A stretch of DNA of 64,000 nucleotides from Antilocapra americana (taxonomy: Eukaryota; Chordata; Mammalia; Artiodactyla; Antilocapridae), in NCBI GenBank assembly GCA_007570785.1, contig ML660777.1, positions 6,324,511 through 6,388,510 on the forward strand, read 5' to 3'. The notes below the pieces were generated by a model. The model was not told where the DNA came from. It worked only from the letters and a program-made list of their open reading frames with translations, and ran no database searches. Below are positions 1 through 10,933 of this stretch, piece by piece. Every line of letters begins with the position of its first letter. Positions within the stretch are counted from its first letter, which is position 1. The position numbers and the translations under genes were made by a program.

Positions 1-41
1 ACCAATTAATTGCTCTTTTTTGGGGGGGCTGTATTTTCTAG

Positions 42-143
42 GAAACTTAACAAAGCATATGAAGTCTAAAGCACACATGAAGAAATGCCTGGAGTTGGGG
101 GTCTCAATGACATCAGTAGATGACACCGAAACCGAGGAAGCAG
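42..143 (+). CDS. HIVEP2: HIVEP2 internal exon (end of a C2H2 zinc finger)
   Basis: HIVEP2 (Schnurri-2) is a large nuclear zinc-finger transcription factor that binds kappaB-like enhancer motifs. The exon is bounded by a pyrimidine-containing acceptor ending in AG at 40-41 and a GT donor at 144-145. It begins with the last two bases of a Gly codon and continues [15 protein letters not shown], the distal half of a C2H2 finger whose two zinc-binding histidines are the codons at 56-58 and 74-76; the finger's cysteines must lie in the preceding exon, outside the window. It ends with one base of a Glu codon completed by the next exon. The residues after the finger ([19 protein letters not shown]) match what I remember of HIVEP2 rather than HIVEP1 or HIVEP3. 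It was too short for an ORF scan and was found by splice-site and frame logic. Confidence 0.9.
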
Positions 144-916
144 GTATTCACACTTTAGTTGACTGACCTCTTTACTGTGCACACTGGAGCTTTTACGGCC
201 AAGGTGGTAAAATAAATATAGGGATTAAAAAAAGAAAAACTGATCACGTTTCATTTTACTAAATACTAAACATAGAAGAGAAGTCTGATGCATTGAATTG
301 CTTGAGACCTAGTGAAAAGAAATGCATTTCAGTTTTAGCTGAAGAAGTAGAAATGCCTTACTGTGAAAATAATTATATCATTATTAGAATAGAACCATAA
401 AGGAAATCTAATTACACTTAAGTTGTAATGGTGATTTAAATTTTAGGATGCTTTTTGGGAAATCTGAAAAGCTTTTTAATGTCCTATTTTTTTGACCAAG
501 AGGAAATCTAGTAGGAAAAAAATGTCCCTCAATAACCTCAGTAGAAAATCTGGGGATCAGCTGCACCTCCTGACTTGTGCAGACAGGTTCTTGCTTTTCT
601 TTTTCCTCTAATATCATCATTAACAACATTATGTACCTACTTAATGAGGGTTTTCTATGAGTGGTGTGATGCCTGAGCTAAAAGTGCCTACTCTGGAGGC
701 CATATTGTAGGCGGGAATGAAACCAGATAGCTACGTAAAAAGATAAGAACCAATCAGCGTCACAGAGGTTAGTGCTCATGCTATAGGAGTTCAGAGATGA
801 CCATCTCTAGGGGCTGGAGCATTGAGGAAAGCTTTTGCAAAGAGATGGCATCTAAATTAGCTTCTAACCTTCTTGTTTGAATCTTGATGTTCACTCCGTT
901 TGTTCAATTGCTTCAG
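144..916 (+). other. HIVEP2: HIVEP2 intron
   Basis: Intron of about 0.77 kb between the zinc-finger exon and the acidic/SPRR exon. It starts with GT (gtattc, a weak donor after +2) and ends in TTCAATTGCTTCAG. It is AT-rich with no recognisable repeat and no open frame of note on either strand. The splice phase (one base before, two after) is conserved across the junction, which supports both boundaries. Confidence 0.85.
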
Positions 917-1812
917 AAACAATGGAAGATTTGCACAAAGCAAGTGAAAAGCATAGCATGTCCAGCATTTCAACTGATCATCAGTTCTCAGATGCTGAAG
1001 AATCGGATGGTGAAGATGGAGATGATAATGACGATGATGATGAAGACGATGATGACTTTGATGACCAAGGAGATCTGACACCAAAAACAAGGTCAAGAAG
1101 CACCAGTCCCCAGCCTCCTAGATTCTCCTCCTTGCCTGTGAATGTTGGCGCTGTGCCCCACGGGGTTCCTTCCGATAGCTCCCTGGGGCATTCTTCATTG
1201 ATCAGCTATCTGGTTACGTTGCCAAGTATTCAGGTGACTCAGCTGATGACACCAAGTGACTCACGTGAAGACACTCAGATGACAGAATACCAGAGGTTAT
1301 TCCAGAGCAAAAGTACAGATTCAGAACCAGACAAAGACAGGTTAGACATCCCCAGCTGTATGGATGAAGAGTGCATGCTGTCTTCAGAGCCGGGCTCCTC
1401 CCCACGGGACTTCTCACCCTCCAGCCGCCACTCCTCACCCGGATATGATTCTTCACCCTGTCGAGATATTTCACCAAAGAGGTGTCTGATACCCAAAGGG
1501 GATTTGTCACCCAGAAGACATTTATCACCTAGGAGAGATCTGTCACCCATGCGACATCTTTCACCAAGAAAGGAAGCCGCCTTGAGAAGAGAGATGTCAC
1601 AGAGAGATGTTTCACCAAGAAGGCATCTGTCCCCGAGGCGGCCAGTGTCACCTGGGAAAGAAATCATGGCCAGGAGGGACCTCTCTCCCAGGAGAGAGAG
1701 GAGATACGTGACCACCAGAAGAGCACCATCTCCCAGAAGGGCTTTATACCACAACCCACCGTTGTCCATGGGGCAGTATTTGCAAGCAGAGCCAATTGTA
1801 TTGGGGCCTCCT
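917..1812 (+). CDS. HIVEP2: HIVEP2 exon with acidic block and SPRR repeats
   Basis: This 896-base exon codes for 298 codons plus the two bases that complete the split Glu codon. In order it shows: a short linker ([14 protein letters not shown]); a run of Asp and Glu encoded around 1000-1070 that is typical of HIVEP family proteins; a Ser/Pro-rich conserved segment ([21 protein letters not shown], 1090-1150); and about 1390-1740 a series of SP-centred repeats, many of the form LSPRRxLSPRR, which resemble basic RS-like or proline-directed kinase targets. The reading frame runs on past the exon, but translation should stop following it at 1812 because a consensus GTAAGT donor begins at 1813. The acceptor AG is at 915-916, so the Met upstream in the open frame (877) is intronic and not a start. 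The protein is otherwise predicted to be disordered here. Confidence 0.94.
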
Positions 1813-3250
1813 GTAAGTATCCTTAGTTTTCTCTAATATATAACCCCAAGCTCATTGGAGCCTCTTGGTGACACACTGGTATAAAATTTATTATGACATG
1901 GGTATCTCTTGTGGGGAGGAGTGAACTTGGTTACTGAAAATAGCGGGAAGGCATTTTTATCACATGCTATTGTCAATCACATGGCTGCGGCGTTACCCCA
2001 AGTGTAGTATTGCATCAGGGAAGAGCATTTCAATCTGGTAATGACAGGTGAGACTCTCTGAATGCTTTCTAAGCTTAACTCATTATAGGCAGGAGTTGAA
2101 ACTTTGGCATGGGTGGAAAAGGTAAAAAGTCTTTGGAATGACATGACTGCCTAGACAGACACTCTTAGGGATATTTAGGTATCATTTATCTAACTCTCTG
2201 CCAGGTGAAAATTCTGATTCAGGCATTGGCATTGACTTTCAATCAAAAAAATGTTTTAAATAAACTAATTACTTTGCCAATAGTGAATGGATGTGTGAAA
2301 GCAGTAAGGGAATGGGAGAGGGGAGAATGAACCCCCCGGTAGAAATGAAAGGCATGAACATGTGTGCTTTTCTTGCTGGTCCCGCCACCTCCTGTTACCA
2401 AGAGCCCTTGTTCAGTGATATCGTTAGCACACAGAGTGGGCAGTTGGAAGAGAGGTAAGGGAGAAAGCATCAGAGGAGATTTCTGTGGATACCCTCATTA
2501 TAGGTTAAGGTAACAACAGTAGCAATCACGGATGAAATATGAGCAGTAGGGCTTAATGCACATCCATAGAAGAGGATCAGCCCTGCCTCACTTCACCAAC
2601 ATGACAGATCTCGATGTCTTTTTCAACTCATGTAAAATTAAAAAAAAAAAAAAAAAACGAAAGAAGCAGGCACCTAGCCTACCTAGCATAGACAGAGGAA
2701 GGATACCTTTGGAGCTTGGCTGCTTTAAATGTGCTTTTGGTTTCCTGGGCTCTATTCGTGGCCATTCTCTCTTTGCTCTGGATTTTCATCATGTGGGTCA
2801 TCACTGCCCTTCACCACCAAAGGGAGCACTACCAGCTATTAGCTCTGCCGTCTTATCACGGCCCTAGTGGTCATCTTCCCCTCTCTCATTATCTTTTCAC
2901 CATCCTGAATTAGATGCTTAGATTGACATCTTTGAGCTTTAGGAAAACTCCCTGCTGCATTCTACTCCCCGCCCCCAAGACCCTCTGTTTACAAGCCTGC
3001 CACCAGCATAGTCTTCAGGGTGAAATGACTGTAGAAACATACATAGCAATCAGGACATAACTTAGCTGCTGAGCTGATAATTAGCCAGCTAAGAAAAAGA
3101 GGGGCATTTCCACAGGTTTTTATGTCTTAGTGGTACCAATTAGAAAGGAGGGCTCTTCTGAAGTTTATGCTATTGCAGGATAAATAGAGTGAGAAATCCC
3201 TTTCATATCAGAATACCACATCTGGGGTGGAAAATGCTTTTTCTGGTATT

Positions 3251-4388
3251 TGTTGTTCAGTCAGTAAGTCATGTCTGACTCTTTGTGACCCCATGGATTG
3301 CAGCACACCAGGCTTCCCTGTCCTTCACTATCTCCAGAGTTTGCTCAGACTCATGTCCATTGAGTCGATGATGCCATCTCATCCTCTGTCATCCCCTTCT
3401 CCTCCCGCCCTCAACTGTTCCCAGCATCAGGGTCTTTTCCAATGAGTCAGCTCTTCGCATCAGGTGGCCAGAGGATTGGCACTTCAGCTTCAGCATGAGT
3501 CCTTCCAATGAATATTCAGGGTTGATTTCATTGACTGGTTTGATCTTGCAGTCCAAGGGACTCTGAAGTGTCTTCTCAGGCACCACAGTTCAAAAGCATC
3601 AGTTCTTTGGTGCTCAGCCTTCTTTATGGTTCACCTCTCACATCTATACATGACTACTTGAGAAATCGTAGATTTGACTAGATGAACCTTTGTTGGCAAA
3701 GTGATGTCTCTGCTTTTTAATAATCTGTCTAGGTTGGTCATAGCTTTTCTTCCAGGGAGCAAGCGTCTTTTAATTTCATGACTGCAGTCACCATCTGCAG
3801 TGATTTTGGAGCCCATGAAAATAAAGTCTGTCACTGTTTCCATTTTTCCCCCCATCTACTTGCCATGAAGTGATGGGACTGGATGCCATGACCTTAGTTT
3901 TCTGAATGTTGAGTATTAAGCGAGCATTTTCACTCTCCTCTTTCACCTTCATCAAGAGGCTCTTTAGTTCCTCTTTGCTTTCTGTCATTAAGGTGGTGTC
4001 ATATGCATATTTGAGGCTGGTGATATTTCTCCTGGCAGTCTTGATTCCAGCCTGTGATTCTTCCAGCCTGGCATTTCACATGATGTACTCTGCATGTAAG
4101 TTAAATAAGCAGGGTGATAATTACAGCCTTGATGTACTCCTTTCCCAATTTAAACAAGTCCATTGTTCCATGTCCAGTTCTAACTGTTGCTTCTTAATTT
4201 GCATACAGATTTCTCAGGAGGCCGGTAAGGTGGCCTGGTACTCCCATCTCTTGAAGAATTTTCCACAGTTTGTTGTCATCCACACAGTCAAGGCTTTAGC
4301 ATAGTCAATGAAGCAGAAGTAGATGTTTTTCTGGAATTCCCTTGTTTTGTCTGTGATCCAATGGATATTGGCAATTTGATCTCTGGTT
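3251..4388 (-). mobile_element. BovB (RTE) LINE, 5'-truncated, antisense
   Basis: Reverse-strand copy of the 3' part of BovB. Reading the minus strand gives the end of the reverse transcriptase (LNIQKTKVMASSPITSWQ, GSKITADGDCSHEIKRR) and the BovB 3' tail, which reads TTGTTGTTCAGTCAG on the plus strand at 3251. At the catalytic box (plus-strand 3997-4016) the family YADD has become YAYD, so the first catalytic Asp is lost; there are also frameshifts. It sits antisense inside the HIVEP2 last intron and is a dead fragment. Confidence 0.9.
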
Positions 4389-5045
4389 AGACCCAGTGGT
4401 GCTGTGGAGTGTGTGAGCTGAGGCTCCCCTATTCTAATTGGCCTAGTGGGTCAAGACTGTGATATTTGGGAGATGTTGGAGTATATCCAGTCATCTGTAG
4501 GCATAAAAAATAATGCTTTGGTGCCAGCACAGTACTGGAATTAAAAAATAATGGCAACTCACAGTCACTTTGGGCAAAGGAAGCAAAGAAGTGGACTTAA
4601 AGACTTCATCTAATTTTTGGATCTCTGCCCAGAAAGTTGTTGTTGAAAAGAGATTGGTTTTATTAGTGATTGAATTTGTATTTTTTTTTTCATACCAGTT
4701 CACCTGGATAAAATTGTTGAACATTACCATTTACAAAGCCCAAGTGTTGAACTTTTGCTCTATTACCCGGTTTAATTCTCCATAGACAGTTCTTAACATG
4801 CTGCTTTGCTCATGTGATAGGAAAGAATAGCCCTTGGAATCCTTCCTAAAGCAGGGACACTTGGTCCTAGACACTTCCCATTTGATGCTTTAGCACTCTG
4901 TTTTTGAGGAGAAGCAGAGAATTTTCGTCTTTCCATGATGTATGGACAAAATTCTCATTTTGAAAAAGAATCAATGATTGTTTAAGAAGTACTTCTTCTG
5001 ATTGCTATAGTAGATGAGTGCTTCCCTCTTTCTGAAGAATGTATG

Positions 5046-5190
5046 TTGTTGTTCTTCAGTCCCTAAGTCGTGTCCAACACTCTGGACCCCATGGCCTACA
5101 GTATGCAAGGTTTCCCTATCCTCCACTCCTTCCCAGAGTTTGCTCAAACTCATGTTTATTGAGCAGACGATGCTATCCAACCATCTCATG
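5046..5190 (-). mobile_element. BovB 3'-end fragment, antisense
   Basis: About 145 bases matching the terminal BovB sequence in reverse (GTTGTTCTTCAGTCCCTAAG, then GACCCCATGG and a segment like GAGTTTGCTCAAACTCATG). It is a short diverged 5'-truncated insertion in the HIVEP2 intron. Confidence 0.8.
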
Positions 5191-5464
5191 TATGAACATG
5201 TTAAATTGGAATAACCCTAAAAATAATTCTTTTTGATGGAAATTCCGTTAGCAATATCTGTGGTTTAACACTGACCAAGAGACCACAGGGCAGCAACTGT
5301 GGCACTGAAGGGACCTTGTAGCCAAGCATGGCCCACTCATCTGGTTCGGCCTGTACTGGTAGGTTCCAGGGAGCAAGTTTGCAGGAGGTGATAGGCTGTC
5401 ACTGAGATTCTAGGACCCTGCTATTTCCGCTTTAACGTCCTCTGGTTAGTTTTAACTTTAAGAT

Positions 5465-5600
5465 AGATGATGGGTAGGTAGGTAGGTAGGTAGATGGATG
5501 GATAGATAAAGAGGAAAGGAAAGAAGGAAGGAAATAAAAAGAGGGAAGAAAGGAGGGAGGGAAGAAGGACAGAAGGAAGAAATAAGGACGAGAAAGAGAG
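5465..5600. repeat. Simple repeats (GGTA)n, (GATA)n and (GGAA)n-like
   Basis: Runs of TAGG units pass into GATGGATAGATA and then into a purine-rich GGAA/GAAG tract up to about 5600. It lies in the HIVEP2 last intron and is likely polymorphic in length. Confidence 0.9.
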
Positions 5601-5844
5601 AAAAGAGTCTTTTATTCAGTCATTCAGTAAATATTTTTTGAGGGTTTAATCACATGTGGCTCAATGATGATGACAGAAAAATTGTATGGTTTTTGGCCTC
5701 ATTCTTTTGAAACAAGAATTGTTCCTTTTCCATTTTTAAAGTTTTGGAGATAAATAGCAAGGAGACAAAGAAAGCATGTCCTGGTCCTCAGTGCAGAGCG
5801 TCCATGAGCACTGTCTAGTACAAGTGCCATGATTCGGTTCCATC

Positions 5845-5905
5845 CCATGCTCTCTGTGTGGTCTTGAGCAAGTCACTTAACCTCTTGGCCACAGTTTTTT
5901 TATGT
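5845..5905 (+). repeat. MIR SINE core fragment
   Basis: The stretch GTGGTCTTGAGCAAGTCACT followed by TAACCTCTTGGCCACAGTTT matches the MIR core motif (gtgaccttgggcaagtcacttaacctct). It is short and diverged. Confidence 0.65.
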
Positions 5906-7306
5906 TTGTGGCAGCCAGGGAGGTGGGCCAAGTAGACTTCTGTCCTTGAAAGAATTTACCATTCAGCTGTAAAGAATGCAGTGAGCTAACATCCATCTGA
6001 TGTTTAAACCTTCAGGATAGACCTCCGTTTTCAAGCCAAGGCCACATTCTCCCCTGCAACCTCTTATCGGTGGCTGAGCCTGGATCAGTTCCAGCTGACC
6101 ACCTGCTCCCTCTCCCTGTTACCGTCACATACCTTACATCCCTGCTCCCCTATCACCAACCCCAGCTGGAACTCCTGTACCTCTACCTCCTTATCCTTTG
6201 CTTCCAGAGGACCTACTGACACTGTTGAAAAGAAGAGTTGGGGTAAATATCTGGTACATAGGATACAGATAGATACACACACACATAGGCATACACTCAA
6301 CACAACCTACAGAGGCAGTCATTATTCATATTTCTGTGTCAAGATTTTTTTAAGTAAGATGGGAGCTTATTCATATTAAAATGATAAGGCTCAAATTGTA
6401 AAACAAGATAAGGTTGCAAATGGAGTAAAAATTAGAGTAGAAAAATCCTTTGGAGAGTTATTTGGAGGGTGAAGAAGGGGTGAGTCTGAGGACAAAGAAT
6501 ATGTGAGAGGCCTGGCAGTATTTGGAGCCATGGAAACGGTTACGTGATCGGAACTGTACATTTGCTTCTGTGGTTGTAATCATTTAATGTCTGGTCAGTA
6601 AAAGTCTGATTATAACACTTGTATTCTTAACACAAATTCTATTGGCTTTTGAACAGATTGAACACATCCTATTTTTAGAGGATACTTCATCACTCGCTTT
6701 GTTGGACTTGAGTCAGAGATCGTATGAAATAGGACAGCTCTGTCTTTGGCTGCCTCACAAACCCCCATTCTGATTAGGTATATACTGTGGACATCACAGA
6801 ATAGCAACCAAAGGCCAGATGGAAAAAGAGCCAAGCTATGTTTTATTTCAAACTTTACATCTGTGATCATTGTGATCCAAAGAAGATTCATTTGGTTATA
6901 TTCACAGGTGGTTATTGTAGGCATTATGATCTTCCACCTTACCTAGTGTTGGATGAAGTAAACATGCCTTTTTTAAACCAGAGCAAATACATACAAGAGT
7001 GATTTTTTTGGTCGCATTTAATGATTTCTTTCTCATACATACAATAGAATTCTCCCCTTACCTAGCTTATGAGGTCCTTAGCTTATGAGGATTGATGTTT
7101 ACACGATTTCTCCTGCACTTTCAGCACAAATCATTTGTTTTTGGCTTGAATAAGGAAGCCTAGAACAGGGTAAGGGCCAATAATGGTACAGAGTAGCAGA
7201 AATGGTGGATAATTTATCATTCCTAACCTGGTCTCACAATCAGAACTGGATGACTCATTAATGGTATAGAGCATACCTTGCATTTTAGACCTGAAACATT
7301 CTTGAA

Positions 7307-7490
7307 ATGATGGCACAGTGGTAAAGAATCTGCCTGCAATACAGGAGACACAGGGTTGGGAAGATCCTCTGGAGAAGGAAATGGCAACCCACTCTAGTAT
7401 TCTTGCCTAGAGAATCCCATGGACAGAGGAGCCTAGCGGGCTACAGTCCATGAGGTCACAAAGAGTCAGACATGACTGACTGACTGACCA
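7307..7490 (+). mobile_element. Bov-tA SINE, sense
   Basis: A tRNA-like head (GGCACAGTGGTAAAGAATCT) is followed by the Bov-A body: GGGAAGATCCTCTGGAGAAG, CCCATGGACAGAGGAGCC, CAAAGAGTCAGACATGAC and a GACTGACTGACTGACC tail. It lies in the HIVEP2 last intron in the same orientation as the gene. Confidence 0.92.
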
Positions 7491-8482
7491 TGCACGCATT
7501 AAAAGAATGAATCTCAGTTAACTGAAGCTTCATCATCTCATTTAAACCCGATAATCTCACAGTCTAAGTTAGGTTTTGCTATAGAAACAATTATACAAAA
7601 TGGGTTCTCGGTTTTCAGTACTGGGACCATGAAATCTGAAATTCTGGCCCTAAACTTTAAATGTCCTAATTTATAAATTGTCAAGAAGATATTTAAGTGG
7701 AAATAATCACATAGGCAGAAAAATGAAAATACGGTCATTTCTGGTTCCCAGCTGTGTAGTCGAATACGAATTATTACTATTTGAAATACTTAACTACTTT
7801 GATGCATAGTTTCCATACAAAATCTGGCCTTGAATTATGGCTTGATGGAGATGCTGGTGCTGATCTTCTGCCTCGATGCCTCCTGAGCAGAAATCTATTT
7901 CTTTAGAGCAATGTCTCGCACATTGGAGGGACCAGTTTGTGTATCACCACCGTTTTGTCATCTGTTCTGTAGAACACTATAAAAGAAAAAAGAGAGCTAA
8001 TTTTCAAGCTTGTCACTCCATTTATATTCATCAACACTTAAGAAAAATATTAAAAATCTGCCCAGTATATAAACAGATGGTAATCGTTTAACTTTCTTTT
8101 GGATTTAAAAACTTGTTATTAGTGTTTTTTGGCTCAGTAAAGTTTTTCTGGTAATTATTCATTCTTTTCTTTTCATTCTGTCTTACAAAAAAAAAAAAAA
8201 AACAGAGCTGGAACGTGTCTCTGTACCTAGTGGAAAACACACGGCAGGTTTTATCACATTCCTGTTGAACAACAAAAGCAACTTTCCACAGACCTGCCTG
8301 CTTCATTCAAGAACCCTAAAAGACTGCCGGGCAAACCTCTTTGGTCTTGAGAGATGAAAGAGTGATAGATTAGGGAGTCTTCCCGTGCTTTGAAGGAATG
8401 AGTGAATGAGTGAGTGAATGAAGCTAAACGTGAATGAAGCACGGTGGGTCCTAAGTGTTGTCTCTCTTGTTTCCCCACGCAG

Positions 8483-9307
8483 AATTTAAGAAGAGGATTA
8501 CCTCAGGTTCCTTACTTCAGTCTCTACGGAGACCAAGAAGGTGCTTATGAACATCCGGGCTCCAGCCTTTTCCCTGAGGGTCCCAATGACTATGTCTTCA
8601 GTCATCTTCCACTCCACTCCCAGCAGCAAGTGCGAGCTCCTATCCCCATGGTGCCAGTTGGTGGGATCCAAATGGTCCACTCCATCCCGCCGGCCCTGCC
8701 CGGCGTACACGCTCCCCCCACATTGCCTCTGCCAATGGAGGGCTCCGAGGAGAAGAGGGGCGCCGCAGGGGACGCCTTCGCCAAGGATCCCTGCGCAGCG
8801 TCGAGGCCGCCCGGGAAGCGGGCGCCTCACGCGCCTCCGTCGTCCGGTCCCCCTAGCGCGCCCTCGTCTCCGCGGCTCCTGACGAAGCAGAGCACTTCCG
8901 AAGACAGCCTGAACGCCACCGAGCGGGAGCAGGAGGAGAACATACAGACTTGCACAAAAGCCATCGCCTGCCTCCGCATCGCCACCGAAGAGGCCGCCCT
9001 GCTCGGCGCGGACCAGCCCGCCCGGGGGCAGGCGCCTCACCAGAGGCCCTTGGAGAGTGCACAGGCCCGCGTTAGACACGTTAGTGGGCCCGAGCCAGGT
9101 CAGCCCTGTACCTCCGCGACCCACCCGGACTTGCACGATGGCGAAAAGGACAATTTTGGTACATCCCAGACTGCGCTCGCTCACTCCACGTTTTACAGCA
9201 AGAGCTGTCTGGATGACCCGCAGTCGGGCTTTCAAGACAGCAAGGAGTTACCTTCAAGCACAGAGGAAGGCAAGGAACCGGCTTCGGAAAAGAGTCAACT
9301 ACCTTGA
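8483..9307 (+). CDS. HIVEP2: HIVEP2 last coding exon and stop
   Basis: The exon begins right after CCCCACGCAG and continues in the frame left by the 1812 donor ([19 protein letters not shown]). It codes 274 residues and ends at TGA 9305-9307. The first 80 residues ([31 protein letters not shown]) are highly conserved in HIVEP2. Next comes a Pro/Arg/Ala-rich, CpG-dense section (about 8740-8880), then a conserved HIVEP-family helix-like block [20 protein letters not shown] (about 8938-8995). The end, [20 protein letters not shown] to EKSQLP, matches the HIVEP2 C-terminus from memory. The Met at 8444 in the open frame lies upstream of the splice acceptor and is not a start. Antisense open frames here are shadows. 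Confidence 0.94.
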   Translation, partial: NLRRGLPQVPYFSLYGDQEGAYEHPGSSLFPEGPNDYVFSHLPLHSQQQVRAPIPMVPVGGIQMVHSIPPALPGVHAPPTLPLPMEGSEEKRGAAGDAFAKDPCAASRPPGKRAPHAPPSSGPPSAPSSPRLLTKQSTSEDSLNATEREQEENIQTCTKAIACLRIATEEAALLGADQPARGQAPHQRPLESAQARVRHVSGPEPGQPCTSATHPDLHDGEKDNFGTSQTALAHSTFYSKSCLDDPQSGFQDSKELPSSTEEGKEPASEKSQLP

Positions 9308-9636
9308 TCTAAGATGCATGGAGACTTTCATTTCCACATTTTCCCATTTGTTTTTGTTTTCGTTTTTCTAGAAATAGAGATAATCAAGTTTATAGCATGC
9401 CTGTCCTAAGTTACTGGTAGTTTGCTATTATATATACTTTTGTTATATCAGAAGAATTAGGTAAATTAACAAGTCATCATGAGCCTGACCAAAACAAAAT
9501 TTGAAATTAACCTATTGGGTCTGGTACTTTTAAAATTGTACAGATGTTTGTGCCTTTTCTTTACTTTGCTTATATTCTTATAAGCATTTTTTAGCAGTAA
9601 TTTGTACATATTTTAGAATTTGTGTATCTGCTTTGT

Positions 9637-9642
9637 AATAAA
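9637..9642 (+). promoter_or_regulatory. HIVEP2: AATAAA poly(A) signal, proximal
   Basis: Canonical hexamer about 330 bases after the stop, followed by a T-rich stretch (ATTTCTTTCCTTTTTTGG). Use of this site would give a short 3' UTR lacking the miR-155-type and the 10.2-kb Pumilio-type sites. Use is inferred, not shown. Confidence 0.5.
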
Positions 9643-10075
9643 TGTAATTTCTTTCCTTTTTTGGACACTTGGATCTAAATGATGTAAAGCAAAACAGCAT
9701 CAATATATATGTGAGGTTGCACTAAAACATATTTTTATATGATTAAAACTGAACAGCTTTTATGTACAGCTCTGATTCTGTAATACTAATATTTATTTAC
9801 TTTGTTTCATAAATTGTACATTTTTTCTTAATGTTGTGGATTGCTTTTCTATGTGAAGCATGGGGTTTACTGTTGCGTAACTAGAACAAAAAATGTATAT
9901 TGTAAACAAGATATTTAAACTAGAGTACCTTATTCTGCACTTATGCATTAGTTAAAAAAAAAAGATAAAGGATGTATCAGTCAGTTCTTAACTCTTGTAA
10001 ATTTTTTTGTCTCTTGTTTGCTGGATTGACTATAACTTAAGTGCTGATTGTGATTTTAAACTGATAGTACCGTAA

Positions 10076-10083
10076 AGCATTAA
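10076..10083 (+). promoter_or_regulatory. HIVEP2: miR-155 seed-match 8-mer in HIVEP2 3' UTR
   Basis: AGCATTAA is the perfect 8-mer complement of the miR-155 seed. HIVEP2 has been reported as a miR-155 target in other mammals, so this is probably the conserved site. It overlaps a possible ATTAAA poly(A) signal at 10079-10084. Confidence 0.6.
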
Positions 10084-10309
10084 AGTATACAATGTGCTAT
10101 TGTGAGTTTTTTCAAAGCTTTATAAATCAGTTATAAATAATATTAAAAGTATTTGGTCTTATGTGAACATGTTGATCGATATACTCAACTAAAAATATGG
10201 GAAAACATTCCGCCCCATGTAAATATGTACAAGTGCATCACTGGTACAATTTTATGTAACTCAGTTGGACACTAGGTTGCCACAGACCTATGCTAGGGTG
10301 TCTTTAAAA

Positions 10310-10315
10310 ATTAAA
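10310..10315 (+). promoter_or_regulatory. HIVEP2: ATTAAA poly(A) signal, likely main end
   Basis: Variant poly(A) hexamer at the point where the AU-rich UTR-like sequence gives way to GC-richer DNA; a GT-rich stretch (GGGCCTGTGTTGAGCTTGG) follows about 15 bases downstream. This is the best guess for the main cleavage region, on composition only. Confidence 0.45.
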
Positions 10316-10800
10316 GTGACAAAGCACATGGGCCTGTGTTGAGCTTGGTTATCGGCCGGCCCGGTGGCTTGGCAGGCAGTGCTGTGCGCTGCCGGTGGAG
10401 AAGACCTGGGCTTAGCAATCTCCTTGGTTCTTGCTGCACGAGATGGTGACTGGAACTAAGGCTACTACAGAGGGGTCGCGCTTGGACTGAGAGGTGGGGG
10501 TGGAAGCGGGGAAGGGCATGGAGACCTGCTCCCCAGCCTTTGCTGTCAGCCAGTCTGCACGGTAACAGGGTTGACATCAGCTCTGGGGGAAGCCACTTGA
10601 CCCTACTGCGGGAGGGAAGAGTGTCAGGCCCCTGGCTATCTCAGGGGGAACGGAAAAGAAGCTTACCAGGGAAAGGAACTTGGGGGAGGATGCTGTCTTT
10701 TGTATATAACATTCAGAATGGGCTTTGGTTAGCGTTGACGATGGGCAGAGCCTTTGTAGGTTCCGAAGAGTGGAAGGAAGGGAAGGGGTACAACACATGG

Positions 10801-10838
10801 GCACACACACACACACGTGTGTGCACACACACACACAA
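10801..10838. repeat. (AC)n/(GT)n microsatellite
   Basis: An AC run flips to GTGTGTG and back to an AC run, making a small imperfect palindrome. Confidence 0.9.
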
Positions 10839-10933
10839 AATCTGGGTTATCTTTGTGCTATATAGTGGATTATAATTCTGTGAAACCAAGTTTGTATATT
10901 GAATTACCTTAAGGAGTGTTCTTTAAAAAGAGA

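Larger units (their letters stand above)
1813..8482 (+). other. HIVEP2: HIVEP2 last intron
   Basis: A 6.7-kb intron from GTAAGT at 1813 to CCCCACGCAG ending at 8482. It contains an antisense 3' BovB LINE (3251-4388), an antisense BovB 3' scrap (5046-5190), a GGTA/GGAA simple repeat (5465-5600), an ancient MIR (about 5845-5905), a sense Bov-tA SINE (7307-7490) and A-tracts at 2640-2657 and 8187-8202. In the remaining stretches (1813-2639, 2660-3240, 4440-5030, 5600-7300, 7500-8480) I see no exon or recognisable element. Confidence 0.88.

Noticed and set aside
877..916. Start codon at 877 for a 319-residue protein
   Set aside because: It lies upstream of a good splice acceptor (AG at 915-916), and the frame from 917 on is HIVEP2 joined to the exon at 42-143. 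The Met is intronic.
3227..4304. Intronic coding exons on either strand
   Set aside because: All explained by antisense BovB.
7307..7340. Functional tRNA genes at the many tRNA-like sequences
   Set aside because: They are the diverged heads of Bov-tA and CHR SINEs and lack a complete cloverleaf.
8498..9235. 245-codon antisense open frame under the last HIVEP2 exon
   Set aside because: A shadow of a GC-rich coding exon in the opposite strand; no family resemblance and no splice or promoter support.
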